From Gammaproteobacteria bacterium (GTDB lineage Bacteria > Pseudomonadota > Gammaproteobacteria > Arenicellales > Spongiicolonaceae), in the NCBI GenBank assembly GCA_007570945.1, contig RKSH01000031.1:1-7838 (forward strand): DNA of 7,838 nt. The letters run 5' to 3'. A program made the position numbers and the translations under genes. Below are positions 1 through 5,136 of the stretch, piece after piece. Numbering within the stretch: position 1 is the stretch's first letter; every line of letters starts with the position of its first letter. The notes under the pieces were generated by a model that was not told the origin of the DNA, did no database searches, and worked only from the letters and a program-made list of their open reading frames with translations.

Positions 1-76
1 GCGGGAATAGCTCAGCTGGTAGAGCGCAACCTTGCCAAGGTTGAGGTCGCGAGTTCGAACCTCGTTTCCCGCTCCA
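1..76 (+). tRNA. tRNA-Gly (anticodon GCC)
   Basis: This is a complete cloverleaf. The acceptor stem pairs bases 1-7 with 66-72, the discriminator is T73, and CCA is encoded at 74-76. The D stem (10-13/22-25), anticodon stem (27-31/39-43) and T stem (49-53/61-65, with one G.U pair at the end) all pair. The anticodon loop at 32-38 carries GCC at 34-36, which reads GGC/GGU glycine codons; GGC is very frequent in the neighbouring genes. It is the first of a Gly-Cys-Leu cluster with the same order as glyW-cysT-leuZ of E. coli. A run of eight T follows at 79-86. The promoter must lie to the left of the window, since the gene starts at base 1. Confidence 0.97.
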
Positions 77-99
77 GATTTTTTTTACGGGTGCACCGG

Positions 100-173
100 G
101 GCTGAGTGGCAGAGTGGTTATGCGGCGGCCTGCAAAGCCGTTTACGCCGGTTCGATTCCGACCTCAGCTTCCA
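100..173 (+). tRNA. tRNA-Cys (anticodon GCA)
   Basis: The acceptor stem pairs 100-106 with 163-169 and its first pair is a G.U wobble. The discriminator is T170, the base expected for bacterial tRNA-Cys, and CCA is at 171-173. The anticodon stem is 125-129/137-141, and the loop at 130-136 carries GCA at 132-134. The D stem is short (three pairs), as is usual for tRNA-Cys. The T stem 146-150/158-162 has one C.A mismatch (147/161); from memory other gammaproteobacterial tRNA-Cys genes share this, so I read the gene as functional. It lies 23 nt after tRNA-Gly and only 3 nt before tRNA-Leu. Confidence 0.95.
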
Positions 174-176
174 CCG

Positions 177-262
177 GCCCGGGTGGCGGAACGGTAGACG
201 CAAGGGACTTAAAATCCCTCGGGAGCAATCCCGTGCCGGTTCAAATCCGGCCCCGGGCACCA
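177..262 (+). tRNA. tRNA-Leu (anticodon UAA)
   Basis: This is a class II tRNA with a long variable arm. The acceptor stem pairs 177-183 with 252-258, the discriminator is A259 and CCA is at 260-262. The anticodon stem is 203-207/215-219 and the loop carries TAA at 210-212, reading UUA/UUG leucine codons. The variable arm 220-233 is a CGGG/CCCG hairpin. The T stem 235-239/247-251 is fully paired. It starts 3 nt after the tRNA-Cys CCA and ends 16 nt before the surE start codon, so tRNA and mRNA may share a precursor transcript. Confidence 0.97.
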
Positions 263-278
263 TTTCCCCAGGCGACCA

Positions 279-1031
279 ATGCACATCCTGCTCAGCAACG
301 ACGATGGCTACCTCTCCCCCGGCCTGGAGTGCCTGTGGGAAACGCTGCGCCCCCATGCGCGGGTGACGGTGGTGGCGCCGGACCGCGACTGCAGCGGCGC
401 CAGCAGTTCCCTCACCCTGCGCCGGCCGTTGCGGGTGCACCGCGCGCGCAACGGCTTTTTTTATGTGGACGGCACGCCCACCGACTGCGTGCACCTCGCC
501 CTCACCGGATTCATGGACGAGAGGCCCGACATGGTGATTGCCGGCATCAACCACGGCGCCAACCTCGGCGATGATGTCCTGTATTCCGGCACCGTGGCCG
601 CGGCCATGGAAGGGCGCTTCCTCGGCTACTCGGCCCTCGCCGTGTCGCTGTGCAACTACGAGGCGGTGGACTTCAAGCCGGCCGCCGAGCTGGTGTTGCG
701 GCTGGTGGAGGCCATCCGCCGCACGCCGCCGCCGCCCGACCTCATCCTCAACATCAACATCCCCGACCGCCCCCAGGGGGCGTTGCGCGGTTGCATGGTG
801 ACGCGCCTCGGCTACCGCCACCCGGCGGCGCCGGCGGTGCGCGCCACCGACCCCAACGGCCGCGAGATTTTCTGGGTCGGCCCGGCCGGCGATGTGCAGG
901 ACGCCAGCGAAGGCACCGACTTCTACGCCGTGAACAACGGTTACACTTCGGTCACGCCGCTGTCGGTGGACCTCACCCGCCACAGTCTGCTGCCCGAGTT
1001 GCGCGACTGGATGCGCAGGTTCACCCTGTAG
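279..1031 (+). CDS. surE: SurE 5'/3'-nucleotidase
   Basis: This 250-residue protein has the usual SurE length. SurE is a cytoplasmic, divalent-metal-dependent phosphatase that dephosphorylates nucleoside monophosphates (and short polyphosphate in some species) and supports stationary-phase survival. All metal-site elements are present: the N-terminal SNDDG with D8 and D9, S39 in the DRDCSGASSSLT segment, and N91 in GINHGANLG. The YSGTVAAAMEG segment near residue 107 is also typical. The start is ATG 279, because the family starts exactly at this beta strand; a weak purine-rich site (AGGCGA, 270-275) precedes it. The gene sits 16 nt after tRNA-Leu with no room for a separate promoter in the gap, so transcription probably comes through or from within the tRNA cluster. 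pcm follows closely, the classic surE-pcm pairing. CTC leucine codons are common here (11), unlike in the operon downstream. Confidence 0.97.
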   Translation: MHILLSNDDGYLSPGLECLWETLRPHARVTVVAPDRDCSGASSSLTLRRPLRVHRARNGFFYVDGTPTDCVHLALTGFMDERPDMVIAGINHGANLGDDVLYSGTVAAAMEGRFLGYSALAVSLCNYEAVDFKPAAELVLRLVEAIRRTPPPPDLILNINIPDRPQGALRGCMVTRLGYRHPAAPAVRATDPNGREIFWVGPAGDVQDASEGTDFYAVNNGYTSVTPLSVDLTRHSLLPELRDWMRRFTL

Positions 1032-1040
1032 CCGGCGGCG

Positions 1041-1742
1041 GTGATGATGCCGACCGTGGACTCCGCAACCAAACGCCGCCGGCGCCTGGACGGCATCGGC
1101 ATGACCTCGCGCCGCACCCGTGAGCGGCTAATCGCCCGTCTGCGCGAGAAGGACGCGGCCGACGAGACGGTACTGGCGGTGATGGCCGAGGTGCCGCGCC
1201 ACCTGTTCGTTGACGAGGCGCTGGCCTCGCACGCATATGATGACACCGCGCTGCCCGCCGGCCACGACCAGACCATCTCACAGCCGTTTGTGGTCGCGCT
1301 GATGACCCAACTGCTGCTGAACGGCAGGCGCCGCCTCGGCCGGGTGCTTGAGGTGGGCACCGGCACCGGCTACCAAACCGCCATCCTCGCCCATTGCTGC
1401 GACAAGGTGTTCAGCGTGGAGCGCATCGGCGCATTGCTGCGGCCGGCGCAGGAGCGGCTGTCCGAGTTGCGCCTGCGCAACGTGCGGTTTGCAAACCGTG
1501 ACGGTTTTGACGGCTGGCCGGCGCACGCCCCTTACGACGGCATTTTGGTCACCGCCGCGCCGCCGGCGGTGCCGCCGGGCCTCACCGCCCAACTGGCCGA
1601 CGGCGGCCGCCTGGTGCTGCCGGTGGGGCCGGCGGACGGCGTCCAGCGCCTGTGTGTGCATACCCGGACCGGCGGCCGCATTGGCAAAGAATGGCGCGGG
1701 GATGTCGCTTTCGTGCCGTTGCGCAAGGGAATCACCAGATGA
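1041..1742 (+). CDS. pcm: Protein-L-isoaspartate O-methyltransferase
   Basis: Pcm transfers a methyl group from S-adenosylmethionine to L-isoaspartyl residues, starting repair of aged proteins in the cytoplasm. In the 233-residue reading the PCMT hallmarks are QTISQP at 77-82 (substrate-site Ser/Gln loop) and SAM motif I, VLEVGTGTGYQT, at 102-113. The LVLPVG strand follows near the C terminus. The start is uncertain. GTG 1041 and ATG 1044/1047 sit 9-15 nt after surE and give a basic N-terminal extension (KRRRR). ATG 1101 gives a 213-residue protein starting MTSRRTRERL, which matches the start and the roughly 210-residue length of well-known gammaproteobacterial Pcm proteins. Neither has a good Shine-Dalgarno sequence. 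I keep the longer form because GIGMTS-like extensions occur in relatives (recalled, not checked). The stop overlaps the next start (ATGA, 1739-1742). Confidence 0.95.
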   Translation: MMMPTVDSATKRRRRLDGIGMTSRRTRERLIARLREKDAADETVLAVMAEVPRHLFVDEALASHAYDDTALPAGHDQTISQPFVVALMTQLLLNGRRRLGRVLEVGTGTGYQTAILAHCCDKVFSVERIGALLRPAQERLSELRLRNVRFANRDGFDGWPAHAPYDGILVTAAPPAVPPGLTAQLADGGRLVLPVGPADGVQRLCVHTRTGGRIGKEWRGDVAFVPLRKGITR

Positions 1743-2314
1743 TTTTCGCCGGCCTGTACCGCTGGATGGCGCGCGCCTCCCGCCACCGCCATGCCGAGGG
1801 TTATTTGGCGGCGCTGAGTTTTGCCGAGTCGTCTTTCTTTCCCCTGCCGCCGGATTTGATGCTCGCGCCCATGGTGCTGTTGCGGCGCAGCCGCGCATGG
1901 CGGCTGGCTTTGGTCACCACGTTGTCGTCGGTGGCCGGCGGCGTCGCCGGTTACTTCATCGGCAGGTTCTTTTTCTTTGAACTGGGCGCGCCGCTGGTGA
2001 AGTTCTACGGTGCCGGTGAGGTGTTCGCGCGCACCCAGGAATGGTTCGGCGAATACGGCGTGTTTATCGTCCTGGTCGCCGGCTTCACGCCGGTGCCGTA
2101 TAAGTTGTTCACCCTCACCTCCGGCGTCCTGTCGCTGTCGCTGCCGCTGTTCATCGCCGCCTCTCTGGCCGGCCGCGGCGCGCGCTTTTACCTGGTCAGT
2201 GCGCTTATCGTGTGGGGCGGTGAGGGTTTGGCCGCCGCAGTGGAAAAGCACATTGAAAAAATCGGCTGGACAGTGGTGGCGTTGCTGGCATTATTTTTCT
2301 GGTGGACAACGTGA
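1739..2314 (+). CDS. yqaA: YqaA/DedA-like VTT-domain inner membrane protein
   Basis: This is a 191-residue polytopic membrane protein. The start is ATG 1739, overlapping the pcm stop as ATGA, with AAGGGA at 1725-1730 as a well-placed ribosome-binding site; longer in-frame openings run inside pcm and look unreal. VTT/DedA features include a Pro-rich re-entrant segment, FAESSFFPLPPDLML (residues 28-42), a glycine-rich helix GGVAGYFIGRF (67-77), and GFTPVPYKLFTLTSG (115-129), which corresponds to the second re-entrant loop of DedA-family proteins. A C-terminal hydrophobic helix ends in WWTT. DedA relatives act in membrane homeostasis and some flip or recycle polyprenyl phosphate lipids; whether YqaA does so is not established. 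It lies between pcm and nlpD, a placement I recall from several gammaproteobacteria, so an envelope role fits. It is longer than E. coli YqaA (about 140 residues). Confidence 0.87.
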   Translation: MIFAGLYRWMARASRHRHAEGYLAALSFAESSFFPLPPDLMLAPMVLLRRSRAWRLALVTTLSSVAGGVAGYFIGRFFFFELGAPLVKFYGAGEVFARTQEWFGEYGVFIVLVAGFTPVPYKLFTLTSGVLSLSLPLFIAASLAGRGARFYLVSALIVWGGEGLAAAVEKHIEKIGWTVVALLALFFWWTT

Positions 2315-3015
2315 ACGCGCGCATTTTGCTTTTTCTCACCGCCCTGTTGGCCGGTTGCACAACGCAGCCGCCGGCGCCGGTGGAGGATTATTCCGCCGCC
2401 CTGCAGTCCGGCCGCGGTGTCCATACCGTGCTGCCCGGCGACACGCTGTACAGCATCGCCTGGGCCAACGGCTTGAACTACCGCGACCTGGCGCGTTGGA
2501 ACAACCTGCCGTCGCCGGAGCGCATTTTCGCCGGGCAGAAAATCAGCCTGCGGCCGCCGCCGGGCAGCGCGCAAGGGCCGCGAGAGTCGCGCGCGGCGGC
2601 GCCGTCACCCTCACCGCCGTCACCCCCGCCGTCCGCGGGCGGCGCAAAAAGAACCTGGGTGTGGCCGGTGCGCGGCGAGGTGGCCGAAACTTTTTCCATC
2701 GCGCGCGGCAACAAAGGCCTCGACATCCGCGCCCGCCGCGGCGACCCGGTGGTGGCCGCCGCCGCCGGCAGCGTGGTCTACGCCGGCAACGGCCTGCGCG
2801 GCTACGGCAATCTAATCATCATCAAACACGACGCCTCCTACCTCAGCGCCTACGCCCACAACCGCCGCATCCGCGTCGCCGAAGGCCGGCAAATCAGGCA
2901 GGGCGAGACCATCGGCGAAGTCGGCGGCGCGGGAAAGTTCACCGAAACCCTGCACTTTGAGATCCGCCGCGAGGGCCGGCCAGTGGATCCGTTGCGGCAC
3001 TTGCCGCCGCGCTGA
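2311..3015 (+). CDS. nlpD: NlpD-like lipoprotein with LysM and degenerate M23/LytM domains
   Basis: This 234-residue outer-membrane lipoprotein is a likely activator of the septal amidase AmiC. A short signal peptide (residues 1-15) ends in a lipobox, LLAGC, with C16 as the lipidated Cys. A LysM peptidoglycan-binding domain spans about 37-82 (VHTVLPGDTLYSIAW...), then a Pro/Ser/Ala-rich linker (about 83-113), then a LytM domain to the C terminus. The catalytic zinc ligands are degenerate as in E. coli NlpD: NKGLD (134-138) replaces HxxxD, and TLHFEIR (213-219) lacks the first His of HxH. It should therefore activate amidase rather than cut murein itself. GTG 2311 overlaps the yqaA stop (GTGA) with GGTGG just upstream; GTG 2302 would add three residues. 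In gammaproteobacteria rpoS usually follows; here it does not. Confidence 0.94.
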   Translation: MNARILLFLTALLAGCTTQPPAPVEDYSAALQSGRGVHTVLPGDTLYSIAWANGLNYRDLARWNNLPSPERIFAGQKISLRPPPGSAQGPRESRAAAPSPSPPSPPPSAGGAKRTWVWPVRGEVAETFSIARGNKGLDIRARRGDPVVAAAAGSVVYAGNGLRGYGNLIIIKHDASYLSAYAHNRRIRVAEGRQIRQGETIGEVGGAGKFTETLHFEIRREGRPVDPLRHLPPR

Positions 3016-3051
3016 GTGCACCGCCGGTTGCGGTTCTGATTCCGATGGGGC

Positions 3052-3057
3052 AGGAGG
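3052..3057 (+). promoter_or_regulatory. Strong Shine-Dalgarno (AGGAGG) in the nlpD-ligase gap
   Basis: A perfect AGGAGG lies in sequence with no recognised gene, 8 nt before ATG 3066, which is ideal spacing. Most genes in this window have much weaker sites. It is the main reason for proposing the small ORF at 3066-3203. The surrounding stretch is purine-rich (GGCAGGAGGCGGAGG), so chance occurrence is possible. Confidence 0.35.
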
Positions 3058-3065
3058 CGGAGGTG

Positions 3066-3203
3066 ATGGTTGAAGTGGTGAAAATGATGCCGCCGGTCCG
3101 GACATTGGTGATTGCAGTCGCGGAAATGGTGGCGCCGCCGCCCAAAGTGACGGCGGCGGCAGCGCCATGCGGCGGCGGGTTATACTGCGGCCATGGCGGC
3201 TGA
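3066..3203 (+). CDS. Candidate small ORF, 45 codons, overlapping the ligase start
   Basis: No family is recognised. ATG 3066 follows AGGAGG with 8-nt spacing; an in-frame ATG at 3045 would give 52 codons. The product would begin MVEVVKMMPPVRTLVIAVAE, a hydrophobic, possibly helical segment, then a Pro/Ala-rich stretch, and end with a Gly/Cys-rich tail (PCGGGLYCGHGG). By hand count about 33 of 45 codons end in G or C, in line with real genes here. The ORF stops at TGA 3201-3203, 11 nt inside the ligase gene, so its translation could deliver ribosomes to ATG 3193, which has no good ribosome-binding site of its own. Against it: it is short, the alanine/proline codons partly reflect GCG/CCG repeats, and open frames are common by chance at this GC content. 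A leader peptide or a decayed remnant are alternatives. Confidence 0.28.
   Translation: MVEVVKMMPPVRTLVIAVAEMVAPPPKVTAAAAPCGGGLYCGHGG
3131..3166 (+). promoter_or_regulatory. GC-rich inverted repeat upstream of the ligase gene
   Basis: GGCGCCGCCGCC (3131-3142) can pair with GGCGGCAGCGCC (3155-3166), giving 11 of 12 pairs around a 12-nt loop. No T-run follows, so it is not a normal intrinsic terminator. It ends 26 nt before the ligase ATG and lies inside the candidate small ORF, where CCG and GCG codon runs may explain it. It could be a structured leader element, a weak transcript end for the nlpD unit, or only a by-product of base composition. Confidence 0.35.
3181..3186 (+). promoter_or_regulatory. 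-10-like element (TATACT) just before the ligase start
   Basis: TATACT matches the sigma-70 -10 consensus at five of six bases and is the most AT-rich hexamer in a very GC-rich stretch. Only 6 nt separate it from ATG 3193, so initiation at the usual distance would fall on or next to the A of the start codon and give a leaderless mRNA. No -35 hexamer is visible about 17 nt upstream (bases near 3158-3163 are GGCAGC), and there is no extended -10 TG. The lack of a Shine-Dalgarno before ATG 3193 fits the leaderless idea. Confidence 0.4.
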
Positions 3204-5136
3204 CACTTTTCCGAAATTGCTGGAGGAACGGGCGCGGCGGTTTGGCGGGCGGCCGGCGTTGCGCGAAAAGGAGTTCGGCATTTGGCGCACCCGCACCTGG
3301 GCCGATGCGCGGCGCGAGATTCATGAACTGGCGCGCGGTTTGGCGGCGGCCGGGGTGCGCCGCGGCGAGCGGGTGGCGGTGATCGGTGACAACCGGCCGG
3401 AGTTGTATTTGTCGCTGTGCGCGGCGCAGTGTTTGGGCGCGGTGCCGGTGCCGCTGTACCAGGATGCGGTGGCGGCGGAGACGCAGTTCGTGCTTGACCA
3501 TTCCGGTGCGCGGCTGGTGGTGGCGGAGGACCAGGAACAGGTGGACAAAATCCTGGAGGCGCGCGAGCGTTGCCCCGAGGTTAAAAAAATCGTGTACACC
3601 GACGGCCGCGGCATGCGCCATTACGGCGATGAAATTTTGCAAAGTTACCAATCGCTGCTGGACGCCGGGCGGGCCCACGCGCGGGCGCAGCCGGATTTTA
3701 TCAGCCGTGAAATCGCGCAGGGCCGCGGCGGCGATGCGGCGGTGTTGCTGTACACTTCCGGCACCACCGGCGAGCCCAAGGGCGTGGTGCTGAGTCATGA
3801 GAACGTGCTGGTGACCTGCCAAAATTTGGTGGGCTTTGACCGCCTGAACGAGCGTGAGGAGGTGCTGGCCTACCTGCCCATGGCCTGGGTGGGCGACCAC
3901 ATTTTTTCCTACGGCCAGGCGTACTGCGCCGGTTTTTGCGTGAGTTGCCCGGAAAGCGCGGCCACGGTGATGCACGACATGCGCGAAATCGGGCCCACGT
4001 ATTTTTTCGCGCCGCCGAGAATTTTTGAGAGTCTGCTGACCACGGTGATGATCCGGATGGAGGATGCCGGCGCGGTGAAGAAAAAAATGTTCGGCTTTTT
4101 TCTCGGCGTTGCGCGGCGCGTCGGCGCCGATATTTTGAACCGCAAACCGGTGGCGGCCGGGTGGCGGTTTTTGTATGCGCTGGGGCGCTGGCTGGTCTAT
4201 GAGCCGCTGAAAGACGCCATGGGTTTTGGCCGCGTGCGGCTGGCGTACACTGCCGGTGAGGCCATCGGGCCGGAGATTTTTGATTTTTACCGCTCCCTGG
4301 GGATGAACATCAAGCAGTTATACGGCCAGACCGAGGGCGCGGTTTTTGTCACCGCACAGCCCGACGGCGAGGTTTACCCGGACAGCGTGGGCAAGCCGTC
4401 GCCGCAGGTGGAGTTGCGCTTCGGCGACAACGGCGAGGTGCTTTACCGCAGCCCCGGCGTGTTTCAGTCGTACTACAAAAACCCCGAGGCCACGGCAAAA
4501 ACCCGAACCGAGGACGGCTGGGTGCACACCGGTGACGCCGGATTTTTGGATGAGCGCGGGCATCTGCACATCGTGGACCGCGCCGCCGATGTGGGCAAAC
4601 TTAAGGACGGCACGTTGTTTGCGCCGAAGTTCATTGAAAACAAATTAAAATTTTTCCCCCACATTAAGGAGGCGGTGGCGTTTGGCGACCGGCGGGATTT
4701 TTGCGCGGCGCTGGTGAACATTGACCTGGAGGCGGTGGGCAACTGGGCCGAGCGCAACAACGTCCCCTACGCCAGTTACCAGGAACTGGCGGCGCGGCCG
4801 GAGGTGTATGCGATGATTGCGGACAGCGTGCGAACGGTGAACCGCGGCCTGGCCGCCGACAAACAATTGTGCAACTCGCAAATCCGCCGTTTCGTCGTGC
4901 TGCACAAGGAATTGGACGCCGACGACGGTGAACTCACCCGCACGCGCAAGGTGCGGCGCCGCCACATTGTGGAAAAATACGCGGCGCTGGTGGACGCGCT
5001 GTACGGCGGCAAAAAGCATTGCTTTGTGGAGGTGGCGGTGACGTTTGAGGACGGCCGCGTCGGCGCGGTCAGCGGCGACCTGCAAATCATGGACGCGGAA
5101 ATGTGCGCGCCGCAGCCATTGGCGGAGGCGGCGTGA
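3193..5136 (+). CDS. AMP-forming acyl-CoA synthetase (long-chain/ANL superfamily)
   Basis: This 647-residue ANL enzyme should activate a carboxylic acid to its acyl-adenylate and then the CoA thioester in the cytoplasm. The P-loop YTSGTTGEPKG is at 187-197, the adenine-site motif YGQTEG at 377-382, the ribose-binding TGD at 446-448 and the hinge region DRAADVGKLKDG at 462-473. A C-terminal catalytic lysine is probably K586 in ELTRTRK. Length and the long insert before YGQTEG fit the long-chain acyl-CoA synthetase branch (COG1022 type) rather than acetyl-CoA or short-chain enzymes. About 40 residues extend past the last adenylation motif. ATG 3193 is the natural family start but has no Shine-Dalgarno. 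The stop overlaps livG (GTGA), so ligase and transporter are translationally linked, which suggests that it activates the imported substrate. It has only 2 CTC leucine codons and more TTT/TTG and A/T runs than surE. Substrate unknown. Confidence 0.93.
   Translation: MAADTFPKLLEERARRFGGRPALREKEFGIWRTRTWADARREIHELARGLAAAGVRRGERVAVIGDNRPELYLSLCAAQCLGAVPVPLYQDAVAAETQFVLDHSGARLVVAEDQEQVDKILEARERCPEVKKIVYTDGRGMRHYGDEILQSYQSLLDAGRAHARAQPDFISREIAQGRGGDAAVLLYTSGTTGEPKGVVLSHENVLVTCQNLVGFDRLNEREEVLAYLPMAWVGDHIFSYGQAYCAGFCVSCPESAATVMHDMREIGPTYFFAPPRIFESLLTTVMIRMEDAGAVKKKMFGFFLGVARRVGADILNRKPVAAGWRFLYALGRWLVYEPLKDAMGFGRVRLAYTAGEAIGPEIFDFYRSLGMNIKQLYGQTEGAVFVTAQPDGEVYPDSVGKPSPQVELRFGDNGEVLYRSPGVFQSYYKNPEATAKTRTEDGWVHTGDAGFLDERGHLHIVDRAADVGKLKDGTLFAPKFIENKLKFFPHIKEAVAFGDRRDFCAALVNIDLEAVGNWAERNNVPYASYQELAARPEVYAMIADSVRTVNRGLAADKQLCNSQIRRFVVLHKELDADDGELTRTRKVRRRHIVEKYAALVDALYGGKKHCFVEVAVTFEDGRVGAVSGDLQIMDAEMCAPQPLAEAA

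Noticed and set aside
77..99. T8 run after tRNA-Gly as a terminator splitting the tRNA cluster
   Set aside because: The T-run follows the single-stranded CCA end, with no dedicated stem-loop directly before it. The following tRNA-Cys has no obvious promoter in the 23-nt gap, so a co-transcribed cluster is more likely.
100..173. C.A mismatch in the T stem and G.U first pair as signs of a broken tRNA-Cys
   Set aside because: All other stems, the GCA anticodon, the U73 identity base and CCA are intact, and I recall the same T-stem mismatch in other gammaproteobacterial tRNA-Cys genes.
134..262. Integration site (att) at a tRNA 3' end
   Set aside because: No integrase, no direct repeat of a tRNA end, and core genes follow immediately, so nothing suggests an inserted element.
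12..983. Long minus-strand open frame covering the tRNAs and surE
   Set aside because: It is antisense to three certain tRNA genes and to a certain surE, with Arg/His/Gly/Ala-rich low-complexity composition typical of shadow frames in GC-rich DNA.
3020..3040. Small hairpin (ACCGC/GCGGT) after nlpD as an intrinsic terminator
   Set aside because: Only five pairs, and the bases after it (TCTGATTCC) are not a T-run, so it does not meet the pattern of a Rho-independent terminator.
2939..3145. Minus-strand 68-codon frame in the nlpD-ligase gap with a Thr/Ile/Ala-rich product
   Set aside because: It overlaps the certain 3' end of nlpD, has no visible ribosome-binding site, and is the shadow of the + strand frame that has a better start context.
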